Shown here piece by piece: positions 36,013 through 43,593 of a stretch of DNA of 62,843 bases. Numbering within the stretch: position 1 is the stretch's first letter; every line of letters starts with the position of its first letter. The stretch is from IMG/VR virus record IMGVR_UViG_3300021963_000042, positions 64,001 through 126,843 of that record; one strand, 5' to 3'. A program made the position numbers and the translations under genes. The stretch comes from a virus. The notes under the pieces are model-generated. The model saw only the letters and a program-made list of their open reading frames with translations. It did no database searches and was not told the DNA's origin.

Positions 36013-36282
36013 TCAACTAATAACGAGAGTACCGTTATGCATCTTTACACGAGGAACATCAGACCAGTATTGTTTAACATTACCAGAACCGTATTCATCA
36101 TGTTCCCATACTTGAACCTGCAAAGCAACTTTTTCAATTTTACCCTCAGCATCTACATGTTCAACGACACGAAAATCATATGACAGAGGTTTTACAAATT
36201 GAACAGGAATTGCTGGCGCAGGTGCAGGAATTGCTGGCGCAGGTGGTGTTACATAAATTTGTTTTGTAGATAATGTAGTCAT
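36013..36282 (-). CDS. Conserved small phage protein
   Basis: 89 aa with a Pro/Ala repeat near the N-terminus (APAIPAPAPAIP) and a beta-rich C-terminal domain (LSYDFRVVEHVDAEGKIEKV, QVQVWEHDEYG). No known function; overlaps the next membrane gene by one base. Confidence 0.62.
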   Translation of the reverse strand: MTTLSTKQIYVTPPAPAIPAPAPAIPVQFVKPLSYDFRVVEHVDAEGKIEKVALQVQVWEHDEYGSGNVKQYWSDVPRVKMHNGTLVIS

Positions 36283-36569
36283 TATGTTAACATCCTAATC
36301 AATCCAATAAAATCAATCGTCACTAAGAGCATGTAATTAGCAAGCATTCCAAATGATTTCCTGGTATAAGCAGCCCAAGCATACATAGCGCAACCAGCAA
36401 TCCAAATAGGATAAAGCGTAAGAAGCGGTGGGTTCGGGACAGTCGTAGCCATAGTGATGCTACACCCAATGCTAATAGCCCAAGCAAGCAACTCAATAAC
36501 AAATCTAAAGGGGTTAGATGCCCAATCATCACGAATCCATTCAAAGGTGGGTTTAAATAAATCAATCAT
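36282..36569 (-). CDS. Three-helix membrane protein
   Basis: 95 aa with hydrophobic stretches around residues 20-45, 50-68 and 75-93 (FVIELLAWAISIGCSITMAT). Similar short membrane proteins follow dNMP phosphatase genes in T4-like phages. Overlaps the HAD gene by four bases. Confidence 0.62.
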   Translation of the reverse strand: MIDLFKPTFEWIRDDWASNPFRFVIELLAWAISIGCSITMATTVPNPPLLTLYPIWIAGCAMYAWAAYTRKSFGMLANYMLLVTIDFIGLIRMLT

Positions 36570-37063
36570 GAGCGTAGGGCATCCAGTGCACGAATTTGTA
36601 AAATAGTTGAGTCTAAAATTTTAATTGTGTCTTTAGAGTTCTTGTGCAGAATACCATGACCACCTGCAGTATTGAACGGATCAATACATCCAGCGGAGTC
36701 GTCAATTAAAATTGATGTTTTGTTTGCGAAGTGCGACTTCTCTTGCTTATTCCGAACAAAGTTTGGTTTGTACGGAATGTTGTGTTTGTTTAACCAATGC
36801 ATCTTTTGCATCTTAGCCTCAGTTCCCTGAATAGGGTCGTGAGTGCCCATAGAAGTTAGAATTTGAACATCTACTCCATGCAGTCTAGAAACGTGGTTTA
36901 ACAACTCTCTGGCGTCTGGCATAAATTCCAGATCTTCAAAGATTTTATGAATAAAGACCGCATCACGAAATTTCTTTCGATCGGCTTTATCTGGGTCAAT
37001 TGCTCTGTATGCTTTGTCAAAGTTGCAAAGCACGCCATCCATGTCTAGGTATAGTGTAATCAT
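36566..37063 (-). CDS. HAD-family 5'(3')-deoxyribonucleotidase-like phosphatase
   Basis: 165 aa from ATG 37063, immediately after a strong promoter -10; a longer start would lie in the -10 box. The catalytic motif LYLDMDGVLCNFDKAY (D-x-D) is at the N-terminus, with VQILTSMGTHD and SILIDDSAGCIDPF later, as in 5'-nucleotidases. Probably dephosphorylates dNMPs during nucleotide recycling. Confidence 0.82.
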   Translation of the reverse strand: MITLYLDMDGVLCNFDKAYRAIDPDKADRKKFRDAVFIHKIFEDLEFMPDARELLNHVSRLHGVDVQILTSMGTHDPIQGTEAKMQKMHWLNKHNIPYKPNFVRNKQEKSHFANKTSILIDDSAGCIDPFNTAGGHGILHKNSKDTIKILDSTILQIRALDALRS

Positions 37064-37069
37064 AGTATA

Positions 37070-37098
37070 ATTATACTCCAAATGTGAATAAATGTCAA
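37070..37098 (-). promoter_or_regulatory. Consensus sigma70 promoter
   Basis: TTGACA (37098-37093), 17 bp, TATAAT (37075-37070), minus strand. The HAD ATG is only seven bases past the -10, so its transcript is nearly leaderless. Confidence 0.9.
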
Positions 37099-37105
37099 GT
37101 TATAT

Positions 37106-37834
37106 TTACCAATACATGTAACTAGCCGAACCCTTTGTTACAATATGTCCTTGTATTGTTATTCGGCTATCGTTAAAATAAGAAGACTTTCCAACTCTAT
37201 GTAAATATCTACCATCAGCAAGAATCATATCGCCCAAAGAATATTTTATTGTAGAATATTCCTTTAAATTGCAATCGCATTCATCGTTACGGAGACCATG
37301 ATGTTTTCTGCAATAATACTCGGGCTGGTCTTTATATTCAGATTTGGTTTCAGTATAGTAGTCATATGTAAAGTCACCTTCACTTAGCATTATAGTGAAA
37401 GTAACCCAACGATCAAAGTATTTTGTATTGTTGTAATCAGGGAATGCTAATTTATATGGATAACGCAATTTCTCGTCATCATAATGCCATACTCTCGGAG
37501 TTTCCTGTTCAACAATCTGGAATCCAGGAATAGAAAACCCTTTGATATATTTAATTCCATCAAAGACTAATGATAGCTTCTGAATTAAAAATTCTTTGTA
37601 ATAATCAGAAGATATGTCTTCCGTACTATTATACAATTTTAATGCAGCGTTAAGATTAAAATTTGTAGAAATTAAATGTCTAAAATAACTATTACCATAA
37701 ACCTTTATAGCTGATGTGGAAGGAACATCTTTAAAATCAGGATATTCTTTCCACTTATCCGTATTAGATAGTGCCAAGTTTTTTAGACTATCACATTCTT
37801 CTAAACTTAAAAAGTTTCTATAAAGGGTAATCAT
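37106..37834 (-). CDS. 2OG-Fe(II) oxygenase-like protein
   Basis: 242 aa. The WHYDDEKLRYPYKLAF segment supplies the H-x-D iron ligands, and YLHRVGKSSYFNDSRITIQG gives the distal His and the 2-oxoglutarate-binding Arg. Enzymes of this fold hydroxylate proteins, nucleic acids or small molecules. Base composition is more AT-rich than neighbours. Substrate unknown. Confidence 0.75.
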   Translation of the reverse strand: MITLYRNFLSLEECDSLKNLALSNTDKWKEYPDFKDVPSTSAIKVYGNSYFRHLISTNFNLNAALKLYNSTEDISSDYYKEFLIQKLSLVFDGIKYIKGFSIPGFQIVEQETPRVWHYDDEKLRYPYKLAFPDYNNTKYFDRWVTFTIMLSEGDFTYDYYTETKSEYKDQPEYYCRKHHGLRNDECDCNLKEYSTIKYSLGDMILADGRYLHRVGKSSYFNDSRITIQGHIVTKGSASYMYW

Positions 37835-37836
37835 TA

Positions 37837-38193
37837 TTATTTGATGTATTTACTCATATCGGGTGGTTGCCAACCCTCAGGTTTCAAAATTTTACCATCT
37901 TCACGACGACGAACCTTGCCAGTAACAGGGTCTACCTTCGCCATGTTTGTTTTAACAACTTCGTCCCATGCACCAGCGACATTATATCCTTTCATGTGAC
38001 AGAATCCAAGGATAACCCAAATCATGTCCATGCACGCATCGAGAGATTCGACCTCATCCATAGCTGCACGAGCATCACGAAATTCGTTGTACTCTTCAAT
38101 AATAAGATTATGATAAAGTGTAGCATTAGACTCAGAAGGTTTCTGGTCGCATGCTTGCTGAAACAAAAGTACGTCTAGTGGCATTCCCATCAT
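37837..38193 (-). CDS. MazG-like nucleotide pyrophosphohydrolase
   Basis: 118 aa. Metal-binding helices LIIEEYNEFRDARAAMDEVE and ESLDACMDMIWVILGF give the E-x-x-E...E-x-x-D pattern of the MazG/all-alpha NTP pyrophosphatase superfamily. It may remove non-canonical NTPs or lower alarmone levels. Overlaps the next gene by four bases. Confidence 0.82.
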   Translation of the reverse strand: MMGMPLDVLLFQQACDQKPSESNATLYHNLIIEEYNEFRDARAAMDEVESLDACMDMIWVILGFCHMKGYNVAGAWDEVVKTNMAKVDPVTGKVRRREDGKILKPEGWQPPDMSKYIK

Positions 38194-38447
38194 TTGTTCC
38201 TCTCAGTGTCAAAGTAAGATTCGTGGTGTTGTAAATCTAGTCCATCGAAGTTTACGTCTGGTGTCCAAGGTTCATCACTAACAAACTCTAAGTTCCCATC
38301 AGTAACAAATCCTGTTCCACGCAAAAATAATTCCAAGTGTTCAAGAATCTCTGGCAAGTAATCGCAGTAGAATTCATAATTAACTTTAGTTCCGTCGGGG
38401 TTGCCTTGCAAATCAGTATGCTCAGCGATAAGTGTAAATTTCGGCAT
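38190..38447 (-). CDS. Conserved small acidic phage protein
   Basis: 85 aa: MPKFTLIAEHTDLQGNPDGT and YLPEILEHLELFLRGTGFV. Typical T4-like accessory protein with a beta-alpha pattern, function unknown. Its stop and the MazG start overlap. Confidence 0.65.
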   Translation of the reverse strand: MPKFTLIAEHTDLQGNPDGTKVNYEFYCDYLPEILEHLELFLRGTGFVTDGNLEFVSDEPWTPDVNFDGLDLQHHESYFDTERNK

Positions 38448-38626
38448 TAGTCTTGCTCCTGTAATGTCAATTTAAGTTTTTCAATCTTTTCCCTAAGCTG
38501 CCAGTTTTCTTCTTCTAATTTCATAACTTGTCCAAAAAGGAAAGCCACTGCTTCTTCGATTTCATCTGGACAAATTTTATTCTTAATGTCTTCAACTCTG
38601 CTTTGCATTTTCTGATGTGTCAGCAT
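38447..38626 (-). CDS. Small coiled-coil protein
   Basis: 59 aa: MLTHQKMQSRVEDIKNKICP then AVAFLFGQVMKLEEENWQLR and a Leu/Glu/Lys heptad end. Stop overlaps the next ATG by one base, the start overlaps the previous gene by 35 bases. Function unknown. Confidence 0.6.
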   Translation of the reverse strand: MLTHQKMQSRVEDIKNKICPDEIEEAVAFLFGQVMKLEEENWQLREKIEKLKLTLQEQD

Positions 38627-38795
38627 CTTTTTTCCTTAAAGTCCAAGAACCATTTTTGTTGTCAATCCATTCAAGGACGTCACCATTCTTCCAGCCAGCA
38701 GATTCTAAAATTTCATCAGTGAATGGCAGAACCAGATCACCACTACCATCATCTGCTTCCTCAAGTGTGATAATCCAACTTTTGTTTTCAGTCAT
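38592..38795 (-). CDS. AbrB/SpoVT-like small protein
   Basis: 67 aa: WIITLEEADDGSGDLVLPFT, LESAGWKNGDVLEW and GSWTLRKK. This beta-hairpin pattern (LP..IL...GW..GD.L.W) is that of AbrB-type swapped-hairpin DNA-binding proteins and is common in phages. A regulatory role is inferred. Confidence 0.68.
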   Translation of the reverse strand: MTENKSWIITLEEADDGSGDLVLPFTDEILESAGWKNGDVLEWIDNKNGSWTLRKKDADTSENAKQS

Positions 38796-39129
38796 AATTT
38801 ATCTCCAACCAATTAGTGTCTTGCGGTAGAATTTCAATAGTGATGCCATGTTGCTTTGATCGTTCAATCATACCATCAAGAACACCACCACCATACATGT
38901 TGGTGCCATAACAGTCTTTATGACATTCATAAACAGAACCAGAACTACCCTCGAAGGAATAAACGAATCCCTCGAGAGTAGCCTTAGTGATACCACTGTT
39001 TAATTTCCAAGAATCAGAACCTGCATAACCACCATACCAGCAAGCAAAAATTTTGTATACTGGTGTGGGATGATCTTTGTAGCCACTAATCTTGACACCT
39101 ACCCATTTATCTGGACGATACATACTCAT
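38788..39129 (-). CDS. Conserved phage protein
   Basis: 113 aa: MSMYRPDKWVGVKISGYKDH, KIFACWYGGYAGSDSWKLNS and SGSVYECHKDCYGTNMYGGG. The YKIFACWYGGYxGxxSWKLNSGI pattern is shared by several phage proteins; no function assigned. Confidence 0.65.
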   Translation of the reverse strand: MSMYRPDKWVGVKISGYKDHPTPVYKIFACWYGGYAGSDSWKLNSGITKATLEGFVYSFEGSSGSVYECHKDCYGTNMYGGGVLDGMIERSKQHGITIEILPQDTNWLEINYD

Positions 39130-39989
39130 AATTCAATCACCTTCAATGTAAAGTTATCCGCAATGTCTTCGTGACCATCGTAACCACGTGGATTGCAAAC
39201 GACACGAGTACTACCAATCATATAATCAAACAACTCATGAGTATGGCCATGTGTCCACAGTTTAATTCCTGGTCGTTCCAAAATAAACTCAGTAAGGTCG
39301 CTGTGATATCCACCATTCATAATTTGGTCATCTTTGTAACGAGGATGACACGAAACATGAGAAGGTGTATGGTGACCAACAACTACTACGCTCTTCCAAG
39401 GTGGCGTATCAGCGTAAACTGTCTTGATATAATCCAGACATTTCTTGTGTTCTTCAACAGCGTCTTCAGGGCAGAAGATTGCTTCACGTGTATGAAACTT
39501 ACCTTCGGTATCTCTGAAGTTTACCACACGATTAGAGTTCTTGACGATACGGAAGTCGTTCATCATACGCTTCATCGCATGCAACGTAATTGGGTCTTCT
39601 TTGTTCATATCAGTCCACAAAGTAGAACCAATAAACCGAACATCGCCAAGATCAAACACTTCACGATCGAGGATGTGAAGGTTTTCGTGATGCGCAAGTT
39701 TACGCTTCAATTCATTGAGTGTGTGCGCAAAGTCACCATGGTAATGCTCATGATTACCAGCAACGTAAATTACGTGGGGAAATTGAAAACAAACACGATT
39801 GAAGAAGTCGTGAAAACGCTGTGAACGAGCACGTGCGAAACCCAGTTCTTCTTGACGACGATCGTACATATCCAAGTCACGTTCGACAAGGATGTCACCT
39901 GACAAAATCAACACATCGATGTTGTCTTCGTTTTTTATAAACAGATCCCCAAACTCTAAGTGGAGGTCTGAACAGATTGCAATCTTCAT
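39126..39989 (-). CDS. Calcineurin-like metallophosphoesterase
   Basis: 287 aa from ATG 39989 (MKIAICSDLHLEFGD). All metallophosphoesterase motifs are present: SDLHLEF, LSGDILVERD, YVAGNHEHYHGD, VVGHHTPSHVS and WTHGHTHELFDY. Binds two metal ions; substrate may be a nucleotide, RNA or protein phosphate. It follows the promoter at 40019-40047 and overlaps the next gene by four bases. Confidence 0.88.
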   Translation of the reverse strand: MKIAICSDLHLEFGDLFIKNEDNIDVLILSGDILVERDLDMYDRRQEELGFARARSQRFHDFFNRVCFQFPHVIYVAGNHEHYHGDFAHTLNELKRKLAHHENLHILDREVFDLGDVRFIGSTLWTDMNKEDPITLHAMKRMMNDFRIVKNSNRVVNFRDTEGKFHTREAIFCPEDAVEEHKKCLDYIKTVYADTPPWKSVVVVGHHTPSHVSCHPRYKDDQIMNGGYHSDLTEFILERPGIKLWTHGHTHELFDYMIGSTRVVCNPRGYDGHEDIADNFTLKVIEL

Positions 39990-40018
39990 AGGTATTCTCT
40001 CAAATTTTTTATAATACA

Positions 40019-40047
40019 ATTATACCTGAAAACAAGATTAATGTCAA
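40019..40047 (-). promoter_or_regulatory. Consensus sigma70 promoter
   Basis: TTGACA (40047-40042), 17 bp, TATAAT (40024-40019), minus strand, reading into the metallophosphoesterase gene. The -35 box overlaps the end of the 74-aa gene upstream. Confidence 0.88.
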
Positions 40048-40268
40048 GCCTTATTCAACATATATTTCTGCAAAACTATTTTTGCAATTTCATAATCTTT
40101 AGTTTTCTCTAAATGCTCATCGATGTAAGTGTCAAGTAATTCTTGAAGAGCAACCTTGTGTGTATACATCGCTGCCAGTTTTTCTGGCGTCAACTCGATA
40201 AAGGGTTCAACTGAAATTGGTTCCCACTGTCCAGTTACACGATTGTATTTAAATTTGTAGATGTTCAT
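40044..40268 (-). CDS. Small phage protein
   Basis: 74 aa: MNIYKFKYNRVTGQWEPISV then helical charged sequence. No domain recognised. Overlaps the HAD-like gene by four bases, consistent with coupled translation. Confidence 0.6.
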   Translation of the reverse strand: MNIYKFKYNRVTGQWEPISVEPFIELTPEKLAAMYTHKVALQELLDTYIDEHLEKTKDYEIAKIVLQKYMLNKA

Positions 40269-40582
40269 GGCATATAGATCTTTCCATCGTTATGTTCAAC
40301 TTCGATACCACGAACAATCATATCTGGCGTGTCGTCAATCCAAACATGAATGTTAATGTTATTAGCGTACATATATGCACGTTTACCTTGCATGGCAGTG
40401 AAGTAGCAGTTACCCACACCAACAACTTTACCGATAGAATCTAAAACTTCTGGATCGTAGCTATGTGAACGTGCTGTGACACAATACACCTTGTGACCAC
40501 TTAGTTGAGCCAGACGAATAAACTTGTCCCACATCTGCGGATCACGTGTATATGTGTCATCAAAATCAATTGCTATGTTCAT
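40265..40582 (-). CDS. HAD-like hydrolase, short form
   Basis: 105 aa. N-terminal NIAIDFDDTYTRDPQMWDKF (D-x-D) and HVWIDDTPDMI, the first and last HAD motifs, with HKVYCVTARS in between. Short phage HAD proteins of this type are sometimes linked to nucleotide or RNA end phosphate removal; substrate unknown. Confidence 0.75.
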   Translation of the reverse strand: MNIAIDFDDTYTRDPQMWDKFIRLAQLSGHKVYCVTARSHSYDPEVLDSIGKVVGVGNCYFTAMQGKRAYMYANNINIHVWIDDTPDMIVRGIEVEHNDGKIYMP

Positions 40583-40700
40583 TTTTAATCGCTTTCTGTT
40601 GCGCTTTACGCTCTTTCTTCCAGAAGATTCTCTTCCAGTCTTTTAGATGTTTCCACCATTGAGGACTCTTAGTCAGATTCCCTTGTTTTACGTTCGCCAT
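40566..40700 (-). CDS. Small Lys/Trp-rich protein
   Basis: 44 aa: MANVKQGNLTKSPQWWKHLK then DWKRIFWKKERKAQQK. Very basic with five Trp residues. The QGNLTKSPQWWKHL beginning resembles small proteins in other T4-like phages. Overlaps both neighbours (17 and 32 bases). May bind nucleic acid or membranes. Confidence 0.62.
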   Translation of the reverse strand: MANVKQGNLTKSPQWWKHLKDWKRIFWKKERKAQQKAIKNEHSN

Positions 40701-40917
40701 ATAGTTCTCCACCAAAATCTTCTAAAACTTTATTCAGTCGTTTAACACGTACAATGTTACCTGCAACGTCTTCAGGATGTAACCAATAACCATCGGGATT
40801 ATCATCGCTCTTTGGATTAGCAGTCCACTGATCCAGCTCAGACTGCAGATAATCTCGATACTCAGTCAAAGTCAACCGAGTGATGTTGTTACATGTATCC
40901 ATATCTAAAGTAATCAT
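40669..40917 (-). CDS. Small phage protein
   Basis: 82 aa, charged and helical: LTLTEYRDYLQSELDQWTAN and GNIVRVKRLNKVLEDF. No domain recognised. Four-base overlap with the upstream gene. Confidence 0.6.
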   Translation of the reverse strand: MITLDMDTCNNITRLTLTEYRDYLQSELDQWTANPKSDDNPDGYWLHPEDVAGNIVRVKRLNKVLEDFGGELYGERKTRESD

Positions 40918-41255
40918 CGTGACACCCTCAATTCTGCATCTGGATTATCCCAGCATGCGTTACGATATTTGTAAACAAAATTTACTAACCCATCATACGA
41001 ACCCCAACCATTCTCGGGATTATACTGTTTCAATCTTTCTGGTTCAGCCAGCAGAATATTAAACCCAAGATCAAGATACTCAGAGATATCCTTGGCAAAT
41101 TTAAAACCACATTCTTCTGGACGCCACATAACATCATACAAAGTTAAGTGTCCACCAAAATTAACTTCTCGAGCCATGGTGGTAAGATTGTGAGTAATGT
41201 TACCACTATAAACAGACACTGGTTGGGTCACCATTAAATCAACATCTAAACTCAT
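40914..41255 (-). CDS. Conserved phage protein (MSLDVDL type)
   Basis: 113 aa from ATG 41255, just one base past the aldolase stop; longer frames only duplicate the aldolase end in another frame. Contains THNLTTMAREVNFGGHLTLY and GLVNFVYKYRNACWDNPDAE. Phage proteins with this pattern are common, without a known role. Confidence 0.68.
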   Translation of the reverse strand: MSLDVDLMVTQPVSVYSGNITHNLTTMAREVNFGGHLTLYDVMWRPEECGFKFAKDISEYLDLGFNILLAEPERLKQYNPENGWGSYDGLVNFVYKYRNACWDNPDAELRVSR

Positions 41256-41256
41256 A

Positions 41257-41880
41257 TTATACTCCTGAAGCCAACACAATCTTACATATATGCTCAAGTC
41301 GTTCAATATGCTCATAAGCACGCCATGGCGAGGTATCAATAGCCACTACTCCGTGTCCTTTAATTCCAACAATATCGTACGCAATATTACCGTGTTCATC
41401 TAGTTCTAGATTTCTAAAGCAACTATCTGCCAATTCCTGAGAGATAGGCGGAACATCACCAACATTGGGTGCTACCCGAGTATAACGATTTAGTTCTGGG
41501 AACGCATCACTAATGGTTGAGAGATCGATGCCCCGATGCATTGCTGCAATACAGTAAGTGGGGTGAACATGAACCACCACTCGAACATCATTACTATGTT
41601 GCCCCATGTTTCTCTGTAGACCAAAGTGTAAGGGGATCTCTCCGCTGGGCTTTAGATTCTTACTGATGTCAGTATATGGTAAGTCCAACCAATTGTCATT
41701 GACCTTGGAAAATGCAATCTTTTTAAACTGATCGGGTTGTAGAGTCTGCTTACGCACACCACTGGGTGTGATATAAAAGTGATCTCGATCGTGGTGACGA
41801 ATACTTACGTTACCATCACGAGAGGTGATCCAGTTACGCTTGTATGCATCTTCCAGCACTTCACAAATAGTTTCTAACAT
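41257..41880 (-). CDS. Class II aldolase/adducin-family enzyme
   Basis: 207 aa, whole-domain length. Motifs: ITSRDGNVSIRHHD, YITPSGVRKQTL, LKPSGEIPLHFGLQR (Glu), VVHVHPTYCIAAMHRG (His-x-His) and IVGIKGHGVVAIDTS (third His). The zinc ligands and catalytic Glu of L-fuculose-phosphate aldolase/methylthioribulose-phosphate dehydratase are all kept, so it should be active. It may act on a sugar phosphate or in methionine salvage. An unusual metabolic gene for a phage. Confidence 0.85.
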   Translation of the reverse strand: MLETICEVLEDAYKRNWITSRDGNVSIRHHDRDHFYITPSGVRKQTLQPDQFKKIAFSKVNDNWLDLPYTDISKNLKPSGEIPLHFGLQRNMGQHSNDVRVVVHVHPTYCIAAMHRGIDLSTISDAFPELNRYTRVAPNVGDVPPISQELADSCFRNLELDEHGNIAYDIVGIKGHGVVAIDTSPWRAYEHIERLEHICKIVLASGV

Positions 41881-41939
41881 TTACGTTTAATCCTTAATAC
41901 TAATCCAACCATCAATACAATAAAAAGTAGTGTAATCAT
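41874..41939 (-). CDS. 21-residue membrane microprotein
   Basis: MITLLFIVLMVGLVLRIKRK then Cys: one membrane helix and a basic tail. ATGA overlap with the upstream gene and seven-base overlap with the aldolase start. Very short, so moderate confidence. Confidence 0.45.
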   Translation of the reverse strand: MITLLFIVLMVGLVLRIKRKC

Positions 41940-42349
41940 TCTAAGTCCCTGCCTTCAAAAATATAGTGTCCGCCACGTCGACTCTGCACCCAAGTGATAC
42001 TCCAGATCATCCAGTTTTCCTGCATGGCTCGAATGATACTTTCGTTGCCAGACCAACCTGCAGTGGAGATATCATAGCGATAAACCTTCTTATCCTTGTC
42101 CCATTCATGGTCTTCCTCACCCTCATGCCATCCCCAAGAACGTAGATGCCAAATGCTGTTGATAAACTTAAACCAACCCTCAATATCGCTCCAGTGCCAC
42201 TTCTCAATGATCTCCAGAGCAGCGTCGGTGGGGTAGCCGTCGTCATCTAAAAAGTCACCTTCCTCCAGAAGCGAAGCGACTCGCTGTGCATTCTGCATAT
42301 CCTCAGCAGCCACACGGGCACGCACCTGCTCCATATCAATTTTCGTCAT
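41936..42349 (-). CDS. Conserved phage protein, Trp-rich
   Basis: 137 aa: an acidic helical start (MEQVRARVAAEDMQ), then IIEKWHWSDIEGWFKFINSI and YDISTAGWSGNESIIRAMQE with WVQSRRGGHYIFE. The STGGWSGNE-like motif is widespread in phage hypothetical proteins. Function unknown. Confidence 0.68.
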   Translation of the reverse strand: MTKIDMEQVRARVAAEDMQNAQRVASLLEEGDFLDDDGYPTDAALEIIEKWHWSDIEGWFKFINSIWHLRSWGWHEGEEDHEWDKDKKVYRYDISTAGWSGNESIIRAMQENWMIWSITWVQSRRGGHYIFEGRDLE

Positions 42350-42521
42350 CTTCTCTCTCCACGAAGTGGATTTCGGCGAGGAGAGTTACGTCGTACAACT
42401 CCAGCAAATCCAGATCACTCAGGTTTTCCATTTCCTCGAAAGTCATCGAGTGAATTTCCAGCAGACTTTCCTCATCATAAGCAAAGCACAGATATTCAAT
42501 AATCAATTCACGTAAAGTCAT
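42336..42521 (-). CDS. Small acidic protein
   Basis: 61 aa from ATG 42521 (MTLRELIIEYLCFAYDEESL), very acidic. This start overlaps the stop of the microprotein upstream (ATGA). Longer starts use the frame of that microprotein. Function unknown. Confidence 0.58.
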   Translation of the reverse strand: MTLRELIIEYLCFAYDEESLLEIHSMTFEEMENLSDLDLLELYDVTLLAEIHFVEREDDEN

Positions 42522-42619
42522 TCTACAATCCAAAGTATAATATTTGCAATAATGCTGAGAGCAATCGTAAGGAACACTCCAAACCAAATCGCACTCCAAA
42601 GTCTGCTCAAAATCGTCAC
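42518..42619 (-). CDS. 33-residue membrane microprotein, GTG start
   Basis: GTG at 42619, RBS-like AGGTGG upstream. Sequence (M)TILSRLWSAIWFGVFLTIA then LSIIANIILWIVE: one long membrane helix. Four-base overlaps at both ends tie it to its neighbours. Confidence 0.48.
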   Translation of the reverse strand: MTILSRLWSAIWFGVFLTIALSIIANIILWIVE

Positions 42620-42753
42620 GAAGCCACCTGCTTAATAAACTCAATTATCATCTGCACATCTGACGGATCCAAGTGTAACCTGTGAGCAATCTCGATAAAA
42701 TCCAGATGTCGATCCATCAACTCTTTTACTTGCAAAACCCAATATCTGTTCAT
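42616..42753 (-). CDS. Small helix-turn-helix-like protein
   Basis: 45 aa: MNRYWVLQVKELMDRHLDFI then EIAHRLHLDPSDVQMIIEFI. The IEIAHRLHLDPSDV segment looks like a helix-turn-helix. RBS AGGGGGA. Overlaps the GTG microprotein by four bases. A small regulator is possible. Confidence 0.55.
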   Translation of the reverse strand: MNRYWVLQVKELMDRHLDFIEIAHRLHLDPSDVQMIIEFIKQVAS

Positions 42754-42802
42754 AGTAATTTCCCCCTATACAACTAAAACGTCTGAGGAGTCCCTACAGT
42801 TG

Positions 42803-42907
42803 TCACTTAAAACAATTATACACGAAAAACCCAATAAAGGCAAATTCCAGGAGTCCCGCTACAACCATTACTGCAATGTTCTGCCAAGTCCAATCAGTGT
42901 AAATCAT
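42803..42907 (-). CDS. 34-residue membrane microprotein
   Basis: MIYTDWTWQNIAVMVVAGLL then EFAFIGFFVYNCFK: a single membrane helix. Starts four bases or so after a GGGACTCC element and contains another inside its frame. Real translation is inferred from the RBS pattern. Confidence 0.5.
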   Translation of the reverse strand: MIYTDWTWQNIAVMVVAGLLEFAFIGFFVYNCFK

Positions 42908-42919
42908 AGCGGAGTCCCG

Positions 42920-43018
42920 TTAAACCACCAATAAAAACAGTAAAAATGCCAGAATAGGATGACCAGTCATTATTAGGAATAATGCCACAATACACCCAAA
43001 GAATGCTCGATCATCCAT
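42920..43018 (-). CDS. 32-residue membrane microprotein
   Basis: MDDRAFFGCIVALFLIMTGH then PILAFLLFLLVV: two short hydrophobic stretches. ATG one base after a GGGACTCC element; its stop is followed by the next copy. Confidence 0.5.
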   Translation of the reverse strand: MDDRAFFGCIVALFLIMTGHPILAFLLFLLVV

Positions 43019-43027
43019 AGGAGTCCC

Positions 43028-43183
43028 TTACTTAAATGATGCCATCCACTCTAAAAGAATAGCCTTAGCTTCTTGTCGAGAAAGACTGAAAGATTGCTGC
43101 AGGTAAGGCGATGCGCCAAACATGTTGGTTACGCCAGAGTCCCGAAGGGCATTTAGAAATTGAAAATAAACTTGCTTATTCAT
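43028..43183 (-). CDS. Conserved 51-residue phage protein
   Basis: MNKQVYFQFLNALRDSGVTN then MFGASPYLQQSFSLSRQEAK and LLEWMASFK. This pattern (F...LR.SG.TNMFGA.PYL...F.L...EA...L..WM.SF) is conserved in many phages. Preceded by GGGACTCC and followed by one directly after its TAA. Function unknown. Confidence 0.75.
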   Translation of the reverse strand: MNKQVYFQFLNALRDSGVTNMFGASPYLQQSFSLSRQEAKAILLEWMASFK

Positions 43184-43380
43184 GATAGGAGTCCCTTAAA
43201 AAGATGTTAGTGAGAAAAACGGAGTCCCGTGGTGAAACGGAGTCCCTTAAATGCGGACGGAGTCCCTTAGTTTAAATGATGATGGTGGTTTATAAGTCTG
43301 AGCCATACAGGCGAAAAGGGGACCCATGAATTTTAGTCACGTTTTAGAACCCCTACCCCCTAGTCACACTTGGCTCATAC

Positions 43381-43593
43381 TCAGTACATACTCAGCACCT
43401 CAGCTGCTTCTGCGAAACCTTCGTTCTCTACAATTTCATCAATCTCTGCAATTGCAATCATTGATTCCAGCAATTCAATTTCCTGCTGATTCTGTGTACT
43501 CTTCCATTCCATGTACTCAGCATATCCATCTATTGCCCACATTGTATCCAGCAATTCCACCTGTCGAGGTGTCAGTCCATCAATTGTAATCAT
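43381..43593 (-). CDS. Conserved small acidic phage protein
   Basis: 70 aa: MITIDGLTPRQVELLDTMWA then IELLESMIAIAEIDEI. The DGLTPxQVxLLDxMWxID pattern is frequent in T4-like phages; function unknown. It overlaps the next gene by four bases. Confidence 0.72.
   Translation of the reverse strand: MITIDGLTPRQVELLDTMWAIDGYAEYMEWKSTQNQQEIELLESMIAIAEIDEIVENEGFAEAAEVLSMY

Larger units (their letters stand above)
42787..43266 (-). repeat. Eight copies of octamer GGGACTCC
   Basis: On the minus strand the octamer occurs at 42787-42794, 42850-42857, 42911-42918, 43020-43027, 43188-43195, 43221-43228, 43239-43246 and 43259-43266, always in the same direction. Two copies sit between a stop codon and the next ATG (TAAGGGACTCCTATG style), one precedes the ATG at 43183, three are clustered with no gene between, and one lies inside a coding sequence. 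They provide the ribosome-binding position of the microprotein genes and may also be a protein or RNA target. Confidence 0.8.

Noticed and set aside
39171-39824. 217-aa plus-strand frame opposite the metallophosphoesterase
   Set aside because: Shadow frame; the minus-strand protein has all catalytic motifs.
42815-42820. TATAAT inside a microprotein gene as promoter
   Set aside because: The matching -35 (TTGCCT) is weak and it lies inside a coding frame; not counted with the other early promoters.
42787-43266. Possible CRISPR-like array from the GGGACTCC repeats
   Set aside because: The repeat is only 8 bp, spacing is irregular (10 to about 160 bases) and genes lie between copies.
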